A stretch of 6,567 nt of DNA from CAYYVJ01 sp964475115. Its GTDB lineage: Bacteria > Bacillota > Clostridia > Lachnospirales > Lachnospiraceae. The notes below the pieces were generated by a model that saw nothing but the letters and a program-made list of their open reading frames with translations, searched no databases and had not been told where the DNA came from. A program made the translations under genes and the position numbers. Each line of letters begins with the position of its first letter. Position 1 is the stretch's first letter. The stretch covers positions 1-6,567 of the forward strand of contig CAYYVJ010000099.1 of assembly GCA_964475115.1 (NCBI GenBank), read 5' to 3'. Of the stretch, positions 1-6,537 are shown piece after piece.

Positions 1-15
1 GATTACATATCAAAA

Positions 16-83
16 ATATGCAATCAAGACTTTCTTACGACGACTTCCTCGTCTGGTAACCTTAATAGTCGATTGCTTCATAT
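16..83. repeat. Imperfect long hairpin of unknown function at the left edge
   Basis: A nested inverted repeat is visible. GCAATC (20-25) pairs with GATTGC (71-76), GACT (28-31) with AGTC (67-70), TTAC (35-38) with GTAA (56-59), and GACGA (39-43) with TCGTC (49-53) around the loop CTTCC. Bulges are AA (26-27) and TG (54-55), and there is an internal loop (32-34 against 60-66). An outer ATAT/ATAT pairing (16-19 with 80-83) can extend it. That gives about 19 inner base pairs. No T-tract follows on either strand, so it is not an obvious terminator. It could be a small structured RNA, a dispersed palindromic repeat, or the edge of a neighbouring gene's untranslated region. I do not recognise the family. 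Confidence 0.45.
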
Positions 84-133
84 AAATTGGTATGTACAAA
101 TAATAGGGGTTTTCGAGAAAATTCTTGTTATTC

Positions 134-177
134 AAAAAGGTTGAAACGGTCTTTATATATGGCTGTTTCAACCTTTT
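134..177 (-). terminator. Intrinsic terminator of the leftward kinase-regulator-lyase operon
   Basis: Perfect 13-bp inverted arms (135-147 and 165-177, AAAAGGTTGAAAC and its complement) flank a 17-nt centre. Four more inner pairs are possible, two of them G-U. Read on the minus strand the stem runs into five T residues (138-134), the expected order for Rho-independent termination of transcripts leaving the lyase gene, whose stop lies 12 nt upstream. On the plus strand the stem also ends in four T residues, so it might work in both directions, but no rightward gene is visible before it. Confidence 0.88.
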
Positions 178-189
178 CCCATTTTGGGT

Positions 190-1995
190 TTATTGTATGG
201 TTAATTTGATTTCTGATGAAGTTACATTCAATAATATGCGGTAGATATTATGCTTCCATGCGGTTTGTAATCTTTTATCTAGGATTGGAATTTCTTCTAT
301 ATTGATAGAGTATTCACCATTGATTATTACCTTTCCAAGGTTCCCAATAGAAAATCCGTAAACTTCCTTACTTGGCTTTTCATAGGTCATAAAAGATAAA
401 ATAACATCATTGTGATCAGAACTTAGTTTAAACTGGTCATGAATTGTGATTTCTTTTTCTTTATTTAACTCAGCAGCTCTAATATAAGAGATTAATCCAG
501 ATTCTTTCGGGTAGGCAGTTGCAATATCCATGGAAATAGAAGCTTTCGATTCTGATAAATCCACTTCTGTATTTCTTGCACCATACTCTTTTCCATCCTT
601 TTGCATCATTCCGTTAATGGTAGGTAGATTGTGATAAGCAGACTGCATAGTCCAAATCTCATATCTTGATGAAGAAAAGGTTTTTTTTGTGTAGGTTTCT
701 ACACCAACATCTATAAAAAGAGGCTTTCCATTTTTGTAGATGGTAAAACTTCCAGTATCGTTATGGTTATGATTATCGTCATTATCACCAGCTTTTACAG
801 ATAGGAAAAGATGTTCATCCCTAGCTATAAACAGCCCTACACTTTCATAATAGATATCCTGGTAACGTATGGGGGTGGAAATATCATAACTCATAATGTC
901 TTTTAGAGAAAATGTTCCTTGGAGACGGTAGAATAAGTTCATTTCATTTCGTTCTAGTTTATCAGGATTTGCAAAAAAATCTTTGGCAGCAAAAGTCATC
1001 ATATTAGAATTCTTAATTCTTTTTCCGAATAAAAACTCCCTGACCCCTGCACGCCCTGCTATAGGAGAGCAGTCTGCAAAGTTAGCATAATATTCATCTT
1101 GAACATGTACATTTAATATATAGCTTGCTATATTTTTTATTTTCTCATTATCATATAAGGCCAGAAATGCGTTGTTAGTAACGTGATTAAGGACTTCTAA
1201 AGCGTTGAATAGGCAAAGCCCGGCATGACGGTAATACCCTGCACCTTCGTCACAACAACCATCCTTGCCATAGTCATCTAGAAAATAATCAATACTTTGA
1301 GAGGCTTTTAGTAACACAGCTTTTTTCAGCTCTGCATCAATTGGTGTTAAAAAAGCAGTAATCAGTATATTTTGTGTACACCAAATGGTCCAATTTAAAG
1401 TAGCCTCTTTCCCGTCCCCCATCCACCAAAAGTGAGAATTTAAATATGGCCTAATAATTCTAAAGTCTAATTCATATAGAATTCTTTTGCCAATAAAAGG
1501 GTGAATGTTATCTAAGGCACTTCCTAATAGATAATAAATTGTTCCAAGTAAGGCAGCTGTTTCACAAGCAAATAAATCTAAAAGAGGAGTAGTAGAATCC
1601 GGGAGCAATTCCTGAGTGGAATTACGGGAATAGCTATTGTGGGGGGGAAGTTGCCAACCACTTTCCTCGCAGAGTAAAAAGATTCCATTTATTATGTCAT
1701 CTAGAAAACGACCTTTATTTTCTACACACTCTGCCAGTACTAAAGCATTTAGGGCATATCTTCGTCTAAAATAAAGATCTTCAAAATCTACTCTATTTCC
1801 AGTCTTTAGAAAGTTCATATAAGTTGTTGCAGTAATAACGGGATAATCAAAATCTAAATAGCGTTCTCCTTCCTTTATTAAGTCATTTGTATGGGAAAGG
1901 GGAAGATTAGCCCAACTAGTTCGATCTTTAATGTTTGGATATAAAGAAAAATTAGAAATAGGCTTCTTATATTCTTTTGCAATCTCAATTAACAT
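190..1995 (-). CDS. Heparinase II/III family protein (putative intracellular polysaccharide lyase)
   Basis: This 601-residue protein has the two-part layout of the heparinase II/III-like lyases: an alpha-helical N-terminal half (about residues 40-340) and a beta-rich C-terminal half (about 380-600). Recognisable motifs are LNWTIWC (200-206), DEGAGYYRH (249-257) and NHNHNDTGSF (408-417) followed by KPLFIDVG. In characterised relatives, a Tyr and His of such motifs act as base and acid in beta-elimination of uronic-acid-containing polymers. Y254 or Y255 and H409 or H411 are my inferred counterparts. No signal peptide or membrane segment is visible (start MLIEIAKEYKKP), so a cytoplasmic role on imported oligosaccharides is likely. 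The ATG lies 4 nt after the regulator stop, with AGGA about 10 nt upstream inside the regulator gene, so translation is probably coupled. It is the last gene before the terminator. The substrate (glycosaminoglycan, alginate-like, other uronide or exopolysaccharide) cannot be told from sequence. Confidence 0.88.
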   Translation of the reverse strand: MLIEIAKEYKKPISNFSLYPNIKDRTSWANLPLSHTNDLIKEGERYLDFDYPVITATTYMNFLKTGNRVDFEDLYFRRRYALNALVLAECVENKGRFLDDIINGIFLLCEESGWQLPPHNSYSRNSTQELLPDSTTPLLDLFACETAALLGTIYYLLGSALDNIHPFIGKRILYELDFRIIRPYLNSHFWWMGDGKEATLNWTIWCTQNILITAFLTPIDAELKKAVLLKASQSIDYFLDDYGKDGCCDEGAGYYRHAGLCLFNALEVLNHVTNNAFLALYDNEKIKNIASYILNVHVQDEYYANFADCSPIAGRAGVREFLFGKRIKNSNMMTFAAKDFFANPDKLERNEMNLFYRLQGTFSLKDIMSYDISTPIRYQDIYYESVGLFIARDEHLFLSVKAGDNDDNHNHNDTGSFTIYKNGKPLFIDVGVETYTKKTFSSSRYEIWTMQSAYHNLPTINGMMQKDGKEYGARNTEVDLSESKASISMDIATAYPKESGLISYIRAAELNKEKEITIHDQFKLSSDHNDVILSFMTYEKPSKEVYGFSIGNLGKVIINGEYSINIEEIPILDKRLQTAWKHNIYRILLNVTSSEIKLTIQ

Positions 1996-1999
1996 ATGG

Positions 2000-3271
2000 T
2001 TACCATCCTATTTTTTGTCTTGTTTGAAGGTATTCACTCGGAGAGCATCCTTCTACTTTTTTAAATACTTTACTAAAATAAAATGCACTGTCAAATCCTA
2101 AGCGATCGGCAATCTCATAGATTTTTAAATTGTAATCTTCCATAAGAGATTTTGCTTTGTTTATTTTCATTTGTGAGATATATTCAGAAAAACCTAAATC
2201 ATTATATTTCTTGAACAAAGAACTTAAATAATTTGGACTAATTTCAAAAAACTCAGCAACATGATTTAAGGTTAAGTGTTCTTCTATATGGTCTTTTATG
2301 TACTGTTTCACATGAATGATAAAAGCACTTTTTGAAGATGAATCAGCGATAAAGTCCTCAAAGAAGATAAGTGTTTTTTCTTGGGATAAAAAGGTAGAAA
2401 TCTTTCTTGCCTCTTGATATGAATTATTTATAGTAAGTAAATTATCGGAAGGATGTCCTACACTTGTATAAAAGGTTACATTAAAATAATTATTTACCAT
2501 GGAAGCGGTTTTGAGGATAGTTTCTGAGATAATCTTACTGTAGTTTTGTATGTTTTCTATTGAAAAAAGAATACAAAAATGTTTCGTATCCAATGAAATT
2601 ACATGGCAAGGAACATAACGTGATGAAATTTCTCTTACCATTTGAAGGGTACTTTCAAAAAGACTTATTTTCTTTTCTTTAGTCATTGTAAAGTTATCAG
2701 ATTCTATAACTTTACAATAACAAGTAATATAGTATAAAGAATTTAAATCTAAATTCAATTCTTTCCTATGAGTTTCAATTTGTTCTTCATTTTCAAAGGT
2801 ATTATTTAATAAAGAGAGAAAGAAGTTCTCTTGAAAGGATTGGACCGTTTCACTTGGGGCTTTGTTACCAGGAGGGAGGCTAAGCTGAATTTCATCTAAG
2901 ATGGAAAGAGCTTTTTTAATAGAAGATAGTAGCATATCTTTACCCAGTTCTAACTTAATAAGGTAATCTATTACATCATAGCGCATTGCTTCTCTGACTA
3001 ATTCGAATTCTTCATAACTAGTTAATAGTATAAAAAGAGGTAGCTTACCATATCTTTCATTGCAGGTTTTAGCTAGTTCCAGTCCATTCATTATGGGCAT
3101 TTTTATATCTGAAATAACTAATTCTGGCTGATACTTTTCGATGATACCTAAGGCATGGGAACCATTCGTGGCAGTACCACATATTTCGATACCTAGTTCA
3201 TTCCAGTTTAACATGGATTTTATTCCTGTTATAACTAAGGGTTCATCATCTATAATTAATAATCTTATCAA
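2000..3271 (-). CDS. YesN-like AraC-family response regulator
   Basis: This is a two-component response regulator that should bind DNA when phosphorylated by the adjacent kinase. Counting from the TTG at 3271 (423 aa), a receiver domain covers about 1-120. It has the acidic pair D8-D9, phospho-acceptor D55 in VISDIKMP, T84 and K106. A divergent middle region (about 140-305) follows. The C-terminal AraC-type double helix-turn-helix spans about 320-417, with ISPNYLSSLFKKY in the first helix-turn-helix and the family signature IADRLGFDSAFYFSKVFKKVEGCSPSEY in the second. An upstream in-frame GTG at 3280 would add three residues (MNK), but the only Shine-Dalgarno-like run (AAAAGGA, 3288-3282) ends 1 nt from that GTG and 10 nt from the TTG, so I prefer TTG. 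The kinase stop lies 1 nt before the TTG, so the two genes are translationally coupled. Likely targets are the divergent ABC transporter promoter and perhaps its own operon. Family placement is secure; the ligand is unknown. Confidence 0.95.
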   Translation of the reverse strand: MIRLLIIDDEPLVITGIKSMLNWNELGIEICGTATNGSHALGIIEKYQPELVISDIKMPIMNGLELAKTCNERYGKLPLFILLTSYEEFELVREAMRYDVIDYLIKLELGKDMLLSSIKKALSILDEIQLSLPPGNKAPSETVQSFQENFFLSLLNNTFENEEQIETHRKELNLDLNSLYYITCYCKVIESDNFTMTKEKKISLFESTLQMVREISSRYVPCHVISLDTKHFCILFSIENIQNYSKIISETILKTASMVNNYFNVTFYTSVGHPSDNLLTINNSYQEARKISTFLSQEKTLIFFEDFIADSSSKSAFIIHVKQYIKDHIEEHLTLNHVAEFFEISPNYLSSLFKKYNDLGFSEYISQMKINKAKSLMEDYNLKIYEIADRLGFDSAFYFSKVFKKVEGCSPSEYLQTRQKIGW

Positions 3272-3272
3272 T

Positions 3273-4887
3273 TTATTCACGTCCTTTTATATAGGGGATT
3301 CTTATAGAAGTTTCTGTATACATTGGTGGTTCACTCTCTATACTTATACCATAACCTTCACCAAATGCATGTTGAATACGTCTATGTACGTTATTGATTC
3401 CAATGTGCTGGAACAAGTCTGAAGGCATTTCTTCTTTNNNNNNNNNNNNNNNNNNNNNNNNNNNNNNNNNNNNNNNNNNNNNNNNNNNNNNNNNNNNNNN
3501 NNNNNNNNNNNNNNNNNNNNNNNNNNNNNNNNNNNNNTTCTTCTTTTATCGTAATAATTTGATCCGTTCGATTAGAAATGCTCTTTAAAAGTCTAGAAAG
3601 GGCAGTAGTCATTTCGGAAATACCAGTGGCATTTTGAATAGTCGCCATCCATTTAATAGAATTTAAGGTGTTATGTAAAAAATGAGGGTTAATCTGGCTT
3701 TGAAGAATTTTATATTCTAAATCTTTTTGTTGTTTTTCATCTTCAATTCGTTTATTCATAAGAGTTACTACATCTCTAGATAAAACATTTATTCCTTTAC
3801 CGATTTCACCTAATTCGTGTTCCCATTCTATCGTTTGATCCTTTGAGAAATCACCCTTGGAAATAGCGACTAGTTTCTTTCGAATCCCTCGAATAGGAAC
3901 ATTGATTGTATGGTTAATATATATCGTTAATCCGATTCCTAAGGATACAACCAAAAATACAATGAGAATCAAAAGGAAATAGTAAACAAGTTTTTGACTT
4001 GCAAATTGGCTTTCAGATAAACTTTGAGAAATGTACCAATTTTCTATTGATGAAAAGCAACTTACGAGGGTTCTTTGATTTCCGTCCTCAACTTGAACAA
4101 TCTGTACTATAGTAGAAGGATTCATGGTATTTCCCGACAAAACTGTCACTGTTTTAGGTTTGAAATCAATTTCTCTAAGCTGATAATCTGGTCCAAATAA
4201 ATATGTTTTTTCACCAATTGTAAAGTAAATATCACTATCTTCAGGAATTGTATAATTTATAAAATGATCTGTAATGATATTGGAAGATATGGCTAAGAAA
4301 ACCCATCCTACTACTTCGTTTCCATAGCTTCCGTAAATGGGTCGGGCAATTGGGATAATTTGCTCGTTTCCAGTAGAAATAAAAATATCATTCTCAATTC
4401 CAATCCAGTTAAATTCATCTGTTTTAAGTAAGTCAGTAAAGAAAACTTGTTTCTTAGCTGTAAGAGCATCATATGGAAGACCAAGATTATTTAGATTTCC
4501 TACTTGTAAAAACTTGGAGTCATCGTCACTTATAATCAGTCTTTTTATGTAATCTGAAGACCTGGAGTTCTGGTATTCTTCTTTTAGACGGTCATATGCT
4601 TCTAAAGAGAGACCATCTGAATCACTAGTATTCGACTCTAGATATTTTATAAATAGAGTATTGGTAGAAGACCATTTTGTAAGATAGATTAATTCATCTA
4701 AATCTGTATTTATAGTATCCATAATTAGTTGTAAGTTAAATTCTGTAGATTGAACCAAACTTTTGCGTAAGAAGGATTGAAAGATATAAAAACAGATGGA
4801 AGCAACAAAAGTAGCAATCGTTAATGTAACTAATACAGTTATAATGGTTATTTTAGAGCGTATTGTTTTAGGTAATATTTTTCTCAT
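3273..4887 (-). CDS. YesM-like sensor histidine kinase, interrupted by an assembly gap
   Basis: This membrane sensor kinase is the partner of the following regulator. Residues 1-450 are readable before the gap. They contain TM1 (about 13-37), an extracytoplasmic sensor region (about 38-299, probably Cache-like), TM2 (about 300-324), HAMP (about 325-377), a short coiled coil, and the His_kinase segment QINPHFLHNTLNSIKWMA with phospho-acceptor H402. After the 100 Ns the true frame resumes with KEEMPSDLFQHIGINNVHRR and ends IRIPYIKGRE, stop at 3275-3273; this is the G-box end of the ATPase domain, 54 residues. The two readable parts are in different frames only because the filler is 100 nt. Following the first frame across the Ns gives a false end at 3391. 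By family comparison about 95 residues are missing, including the N and D boxes. The start is ATG at 4887 with AAGGA (4900-4896) 8 nt upstream. It is the first gene of the operon. The gene is probably intact in the organism. Confidence 0.93.
3438..3537. other. Assembly gap (100 N) inside the kinase gene
   Basis: There are exactly 100 undetermined bases, the usual filler for a gap of unknown length. The kinase codons abut both edges on codon boundaries, in phases that need a gap length divisible by three. Both edges carry the same 9 bases, TTCTTCTTT (3429-3437 and 3538-3546), which encode KEE in the same phase on the minus strand. Typical kinases of this family would place about 280-300 nt here. 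Confidence 0.97.
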
Positions 4888-4895
4888 TGTTTTTG

Positions 4896-4900
4896 TCCTT
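4896..4900 (-). promoter_or_regulatory. Ribosome binding site of the histidine kinase
   Basis: AAGGA on the minus strand lies 8 nt before the ATG at 4887-4885. This supports that start codon rather than any later in-frame ATG. Confidence 0.7.
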
Positions 4901-4947
4901 GTCTCTTGTGTTGTATCATATTCTTTGCAAGCAAGTATTTCTGCTAC

Positions 4948-4974
4948 ATTATATCATACATTGGTAAATGTCAA
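4948..4974 (-). promoter_or_regulatory. Probable sigma-A promoter of the kinase-regulator-lyase operon
   Basis: On the minus strand a perfect TTGACA (4974-4969) and a perfect TATAAT (4953-4948) are separated by 15 bp, shorter than the usual 17. A TG one base upstream of the -10 makes an extended -10, which can compensate for poor spacing. Transcription would start near 4941, leaving an untranslated leader of about 54 nt before the kinase ATG. The -10 is bracketed by two AATGTA direct repeats (4962-4957 and 4950-4945), 12 bp apart, which might allow autoregulation. Confidence 0.7.
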
Positions 4975-5002
4975 CAAAATAAAAAGCAAAATGAATAAAA
5001 AA

Positions 5003-5047
5003 TACATCAATATGTAAGATTTTACATCTTTTAAAAGAATATTACAT
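5003..5047 (+). promoter_or_regulatory. Phased TACAT boxes, candidate response-regulator operator
   Basis: TACAT occurs at 5003-5007, 5023-5027 and 5043-5047, with exact 20-bp spacing (about two helical turns); the first two extend to TACATC. The middle box is also the right arm of ATGTAA-gatt-TTACAT (5012-5027), and a 12-bp perfect palindrome TCTTTTAAAAGA covers 5027-5038. AraC-type activators commonly bind direct repeats spaced by about two turns, with the proximal site next to the -35. The third box abuts a weak -35 candidate of the transporter promoter. That the neighbouring regulator binds here is inferred. Confidence 0.5.
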
Positions 5048-5075
5048 TCCAATTGTTTGTTGTAAAAGATATACT
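5047..5075 (+). promoter_or_regulatory. Candidate activator-dependent promoter of the ABC transporter operon
   Basis: A -10-like TATACT (5070-5075) stands 17 bp downstream of TTCCAA (5047-5052), which matches the -35 consensus at only three of six positions. Transcription would begin near 5082, about 27 nt before the ATG. The poor -35 next to the TACAT array fits an activator-dependent promoter. An alternative -10, TATACA (5079-5084), 16 bp after TTGTTG (5057-5062), cannot be excluded. Confidence 0.35.
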
Positions 5076-5089
5076 TCTTATACAAACAA
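5053..5089. repeat. Inverted repeat just upstream of the solute-binding protein gene
   Basis: TTGTTTGT (5053-5060) is a perfect inverse of ACAAACAA (5082-5089). A second, nested pair is TTGTAAAAG (5060-5068) and CTTATACAA (5077-5085) with one mismatch and an 8-nt centre. The element overlaps the candidate -10, so it may be an operator. If transcription starts further upstream, it would instead fold as a leader hairpin ending 6 nt before the Shine-Dalgarno sequence. Confidence 0.45.
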
Positions 5090-5095
5090 CTATAT

Positions 5096-5103
5096 AAAGG
5101 AGG
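5096..5103 (+). promoter_or_regulatory. Strong ribosome binding site of the solute-binding protein
   Basis: AAAGGAGG is an almost full anti-16S match, 5 nt before the ATG at 5109. It predicts high translation and fixes the start codon. Confidence 0.9.
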
Positions 5104-5108
5104 AAAAA

Positions 5109-6452
5109 ATGAAAAAGTTAACGAGTTTAGTTTTAGTACTATCTATGGTATTAGTGTCACTTGCAGGTTGTGGTAATGGTGGAAATACCGTTGAAACAAC
5201 AAAAGCTGTGGAAGCAACATCTGCGGGGAAAACAGAAACAGCTACAACAGAAGCAGAAGTAGAACCAGTAACTTTAACTTGGGCATTGTGGGATTGGGAG
5301 GCTACTACATATTATGAGCCTTTAATTGATGCATATTTAGCTGAAAATCCACATGTAACAATTGATTACTTAGATCTTGGCTCAGCAGATTATCAGACCA
5401 TGTTGTCAGCTCAATTATCAGGTGGAGCAGATGATATTGATATTATTACGGTAAAGGATATCCCTGGTTATGCAACTATGGTTAATGCAGGTCAATTAGA
5501 GCCTCTAAATGATCATATTTCTGCTAAAGGAATGGATACTTCTCTTTACGGTGGAACGACAGATCAAATTACAATTGATAATAACCTTTATGCACTCCCA
5601 TTCAGAAGCGATTTCTGGGTAATCTATTACAATAAAGATTTATTTGACGCAGCAGGTGTAGCTTATCCTTCTAATGACATGACATTTGAGGAATACGATG
5701 CTTTAGCAAGGCAAATGACAAGTGGAGAAGGAATTGATAAAGTTTATGGTGCACATTACCATACATGGCGTTCAGCTGTACAATTATTTGGTATTTTAGA
5801 TGGAAAAAACACAATTGTTGATGGAACCTATGATTTCTTGGCACCATATTATGAATTAATCGTTAATCAACAAAAAGATGGAATTGCTATGGACCATGCA
5901 AATCTAAAAACAAGTAGCACACATTATTCAGGTGTATTTTATAACAATCAAGTTGCAATGATGAATATGGGTTCTTGGTTTATTTCAACTCTAATTTCTA
6001 AGATTGCAGCAGGAGAAACAGAAGTAGAAAACTTTGGCCTAGCTAAATATCCTCACGCAGAAGGAGTTGAACCAGGTACAACTTTAGGAACAATCACTTC
6101 TTTGGCAGTAAACAAAAAATCTGCAAATATTGATGCAGCATTTGATTTCTTATCCTTTGTATGTGGAGAAGAAGGTGCAGAAGTAATCGCTAATACAGGA
6201 ACAATTCCTGCAATTAAAAATGATGAAGTTTTAAATGCTATTTCAAGTATGGAAGGATTCCCTGCTGATGATGGAAGTAAAGAAGCTTTAAAAACTGCAA
6301 AAACTTATTTGGAAATGCCAGTTCATGAAAAAAGCTCAGATATTGAAGTTATTCTTAACTTATATCATGATGCAATCATGACAGATAATACAAGTATTGA
6401 AGATGGTATTGCAGATATGAATACGGAAGTTCAAGCACTATTAGGAAAATAA
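5109..6452 (+). CDS. ABC sugar transporter extracellular solute-binding lipoprotein (family 1)
   Basis: This 447-residue protein captures substrate for a CUT1-type carbohydrate ABC importer and is anchored on the outer face of the membrane. A lipoprotein signal (MKK, hydrophobic stretch 7-18, lipobox LAGC) predicts lipidation at C21. A Thr/Glu/Ala-rich flexible linker (about 22-52) follows. The mature domain starts VTLTWALWDWE (54-64) and keeps family hallmarks: ALPFRSDFWVIYYNKDLFDAAGV (162-184), and NQVAMMNMGSWFIS (280-293) with W290 in the usual ligand-stacking region. Length and order of motifs are normal for the family. The downstream permease start and the divergent YesM/YesN-like pair support an inducible importer. 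The natural ligand is probably the oligosaccharide handled by the heparinase-like enzyme, but that is inference from neighbourhood. No ATPase gene is in view; CUT1 systems often use a shared one elsewhere. Confidence 0.95.
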   Translation: MKKLTSLVLVLSMVLVSLAGCGNGGNTVETTKAVEATSAGKTETATTEAEVEPVTLTWALWDWEATTYYEPLIDAYLAENPHVTIDYLDLGSADYQTMLSAQLSGGADDIDIITVKDIPGYATMVNAGQLEPLNDHISAKGMDTSLYGGTTDQITIDNNLYALPFRSDFWVIYYNKDLFDAAGVAYPSNDMTFEEYDALARQMTSGEGIDKVYGAHYHTWRSAVQLFGILDGKNTIVDGTYDFLAPYYELIVNQQKDGIAMDHANLKTSSTHYSGVFYNNQVAMMNMGSWFISTLISKIAAGETEVENFGLAKYPHAEGVEPGTTLGTITSLAVNKKSANIDAAFDFLSFVCGEEGAEVIANTGTIPAIKNDEVLNAISSMEGFPADDGSKEALKTAKTYLEMPVHEKSSDIEVILNLYHDAIMTDNTSIEDGIADMNTEVQALLGK

Positions 6453-6472
6453 TTTTTAGTTTACTTAAATTT

Positions 6473-6499
6473 AGGGTGGGCTGGATATCAGCCTGCCCT
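6473..6499 (+). terminator. Intercistronic hairpin between the binding protein and permease genes
   Basis: Arms 6473-6483 (AGGGTGGGCTG) and 6489-6499 (CAGCCTGCCCT) form an 11-bp, GC-rich stem with two G-U pairs and a GATAT loop, 20 nt after the binding-protein stop. No real T-tract follows (ATAAATATAA), so it is more likely a partial attenuator or 3'-end RNA stabiliser than a full terminator. Such an element would give more binding protein than permease. Confidence 0.6.
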
Positions 6500-6523
6500 A
6501 TAAATATAATTTGAAGTTGAAAT

Positions 6524-6528
6524 GGAGG
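6524..6528 (+). promoter_or_regulatory. Ribosome binding site of the truncated downstream gene
   Basis: GGAGG lies 9 nt before the ATG at 6538 and supports that codon as the start of a second gene in the rightward operon. Confidence 0.75.
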
Positions 6529-6537
6529 ACAATTTCT

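Noticed and set aside
1641..1647. Seven-G run (C7 on the coding strand) in the lyase, considered as a phase-variation tract or sequencing error
   Set aside because: The frame is intact on both sides and encodes QLPPHN normally. A run of seven alone is weak evidence for programmed slippage.
3141..3422. Plus-strand open frame of 93 codons over the kinase-regulator junction
   Set aside because: It is antisense to two well-supported genes, has no family resemblance, and its composition follows from the opposite strand.
3391..3437. Apparent kinase C-terminus RRNAFRLVPAHWNQ
   Set aside because: It is an artefact of reading through 100 filler Ns in the wrong frame. The other frame gives a proper G-box sequence ending at 3273.
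4337..4552. Plus-strand 71-codon open frame inside the kinase
   Set aside because: It is antisense to the sensor domain, with no recognisable motif or initiation signal.
4796..5017. Plus-strand 73-codon hydrophobic open frame entering the divergent promoter region
   Set aside because: Most of it mirrors the first membrane segment of the kinase on the other strand. I saw no good ribosome binding site, and it runs through promoter elements.
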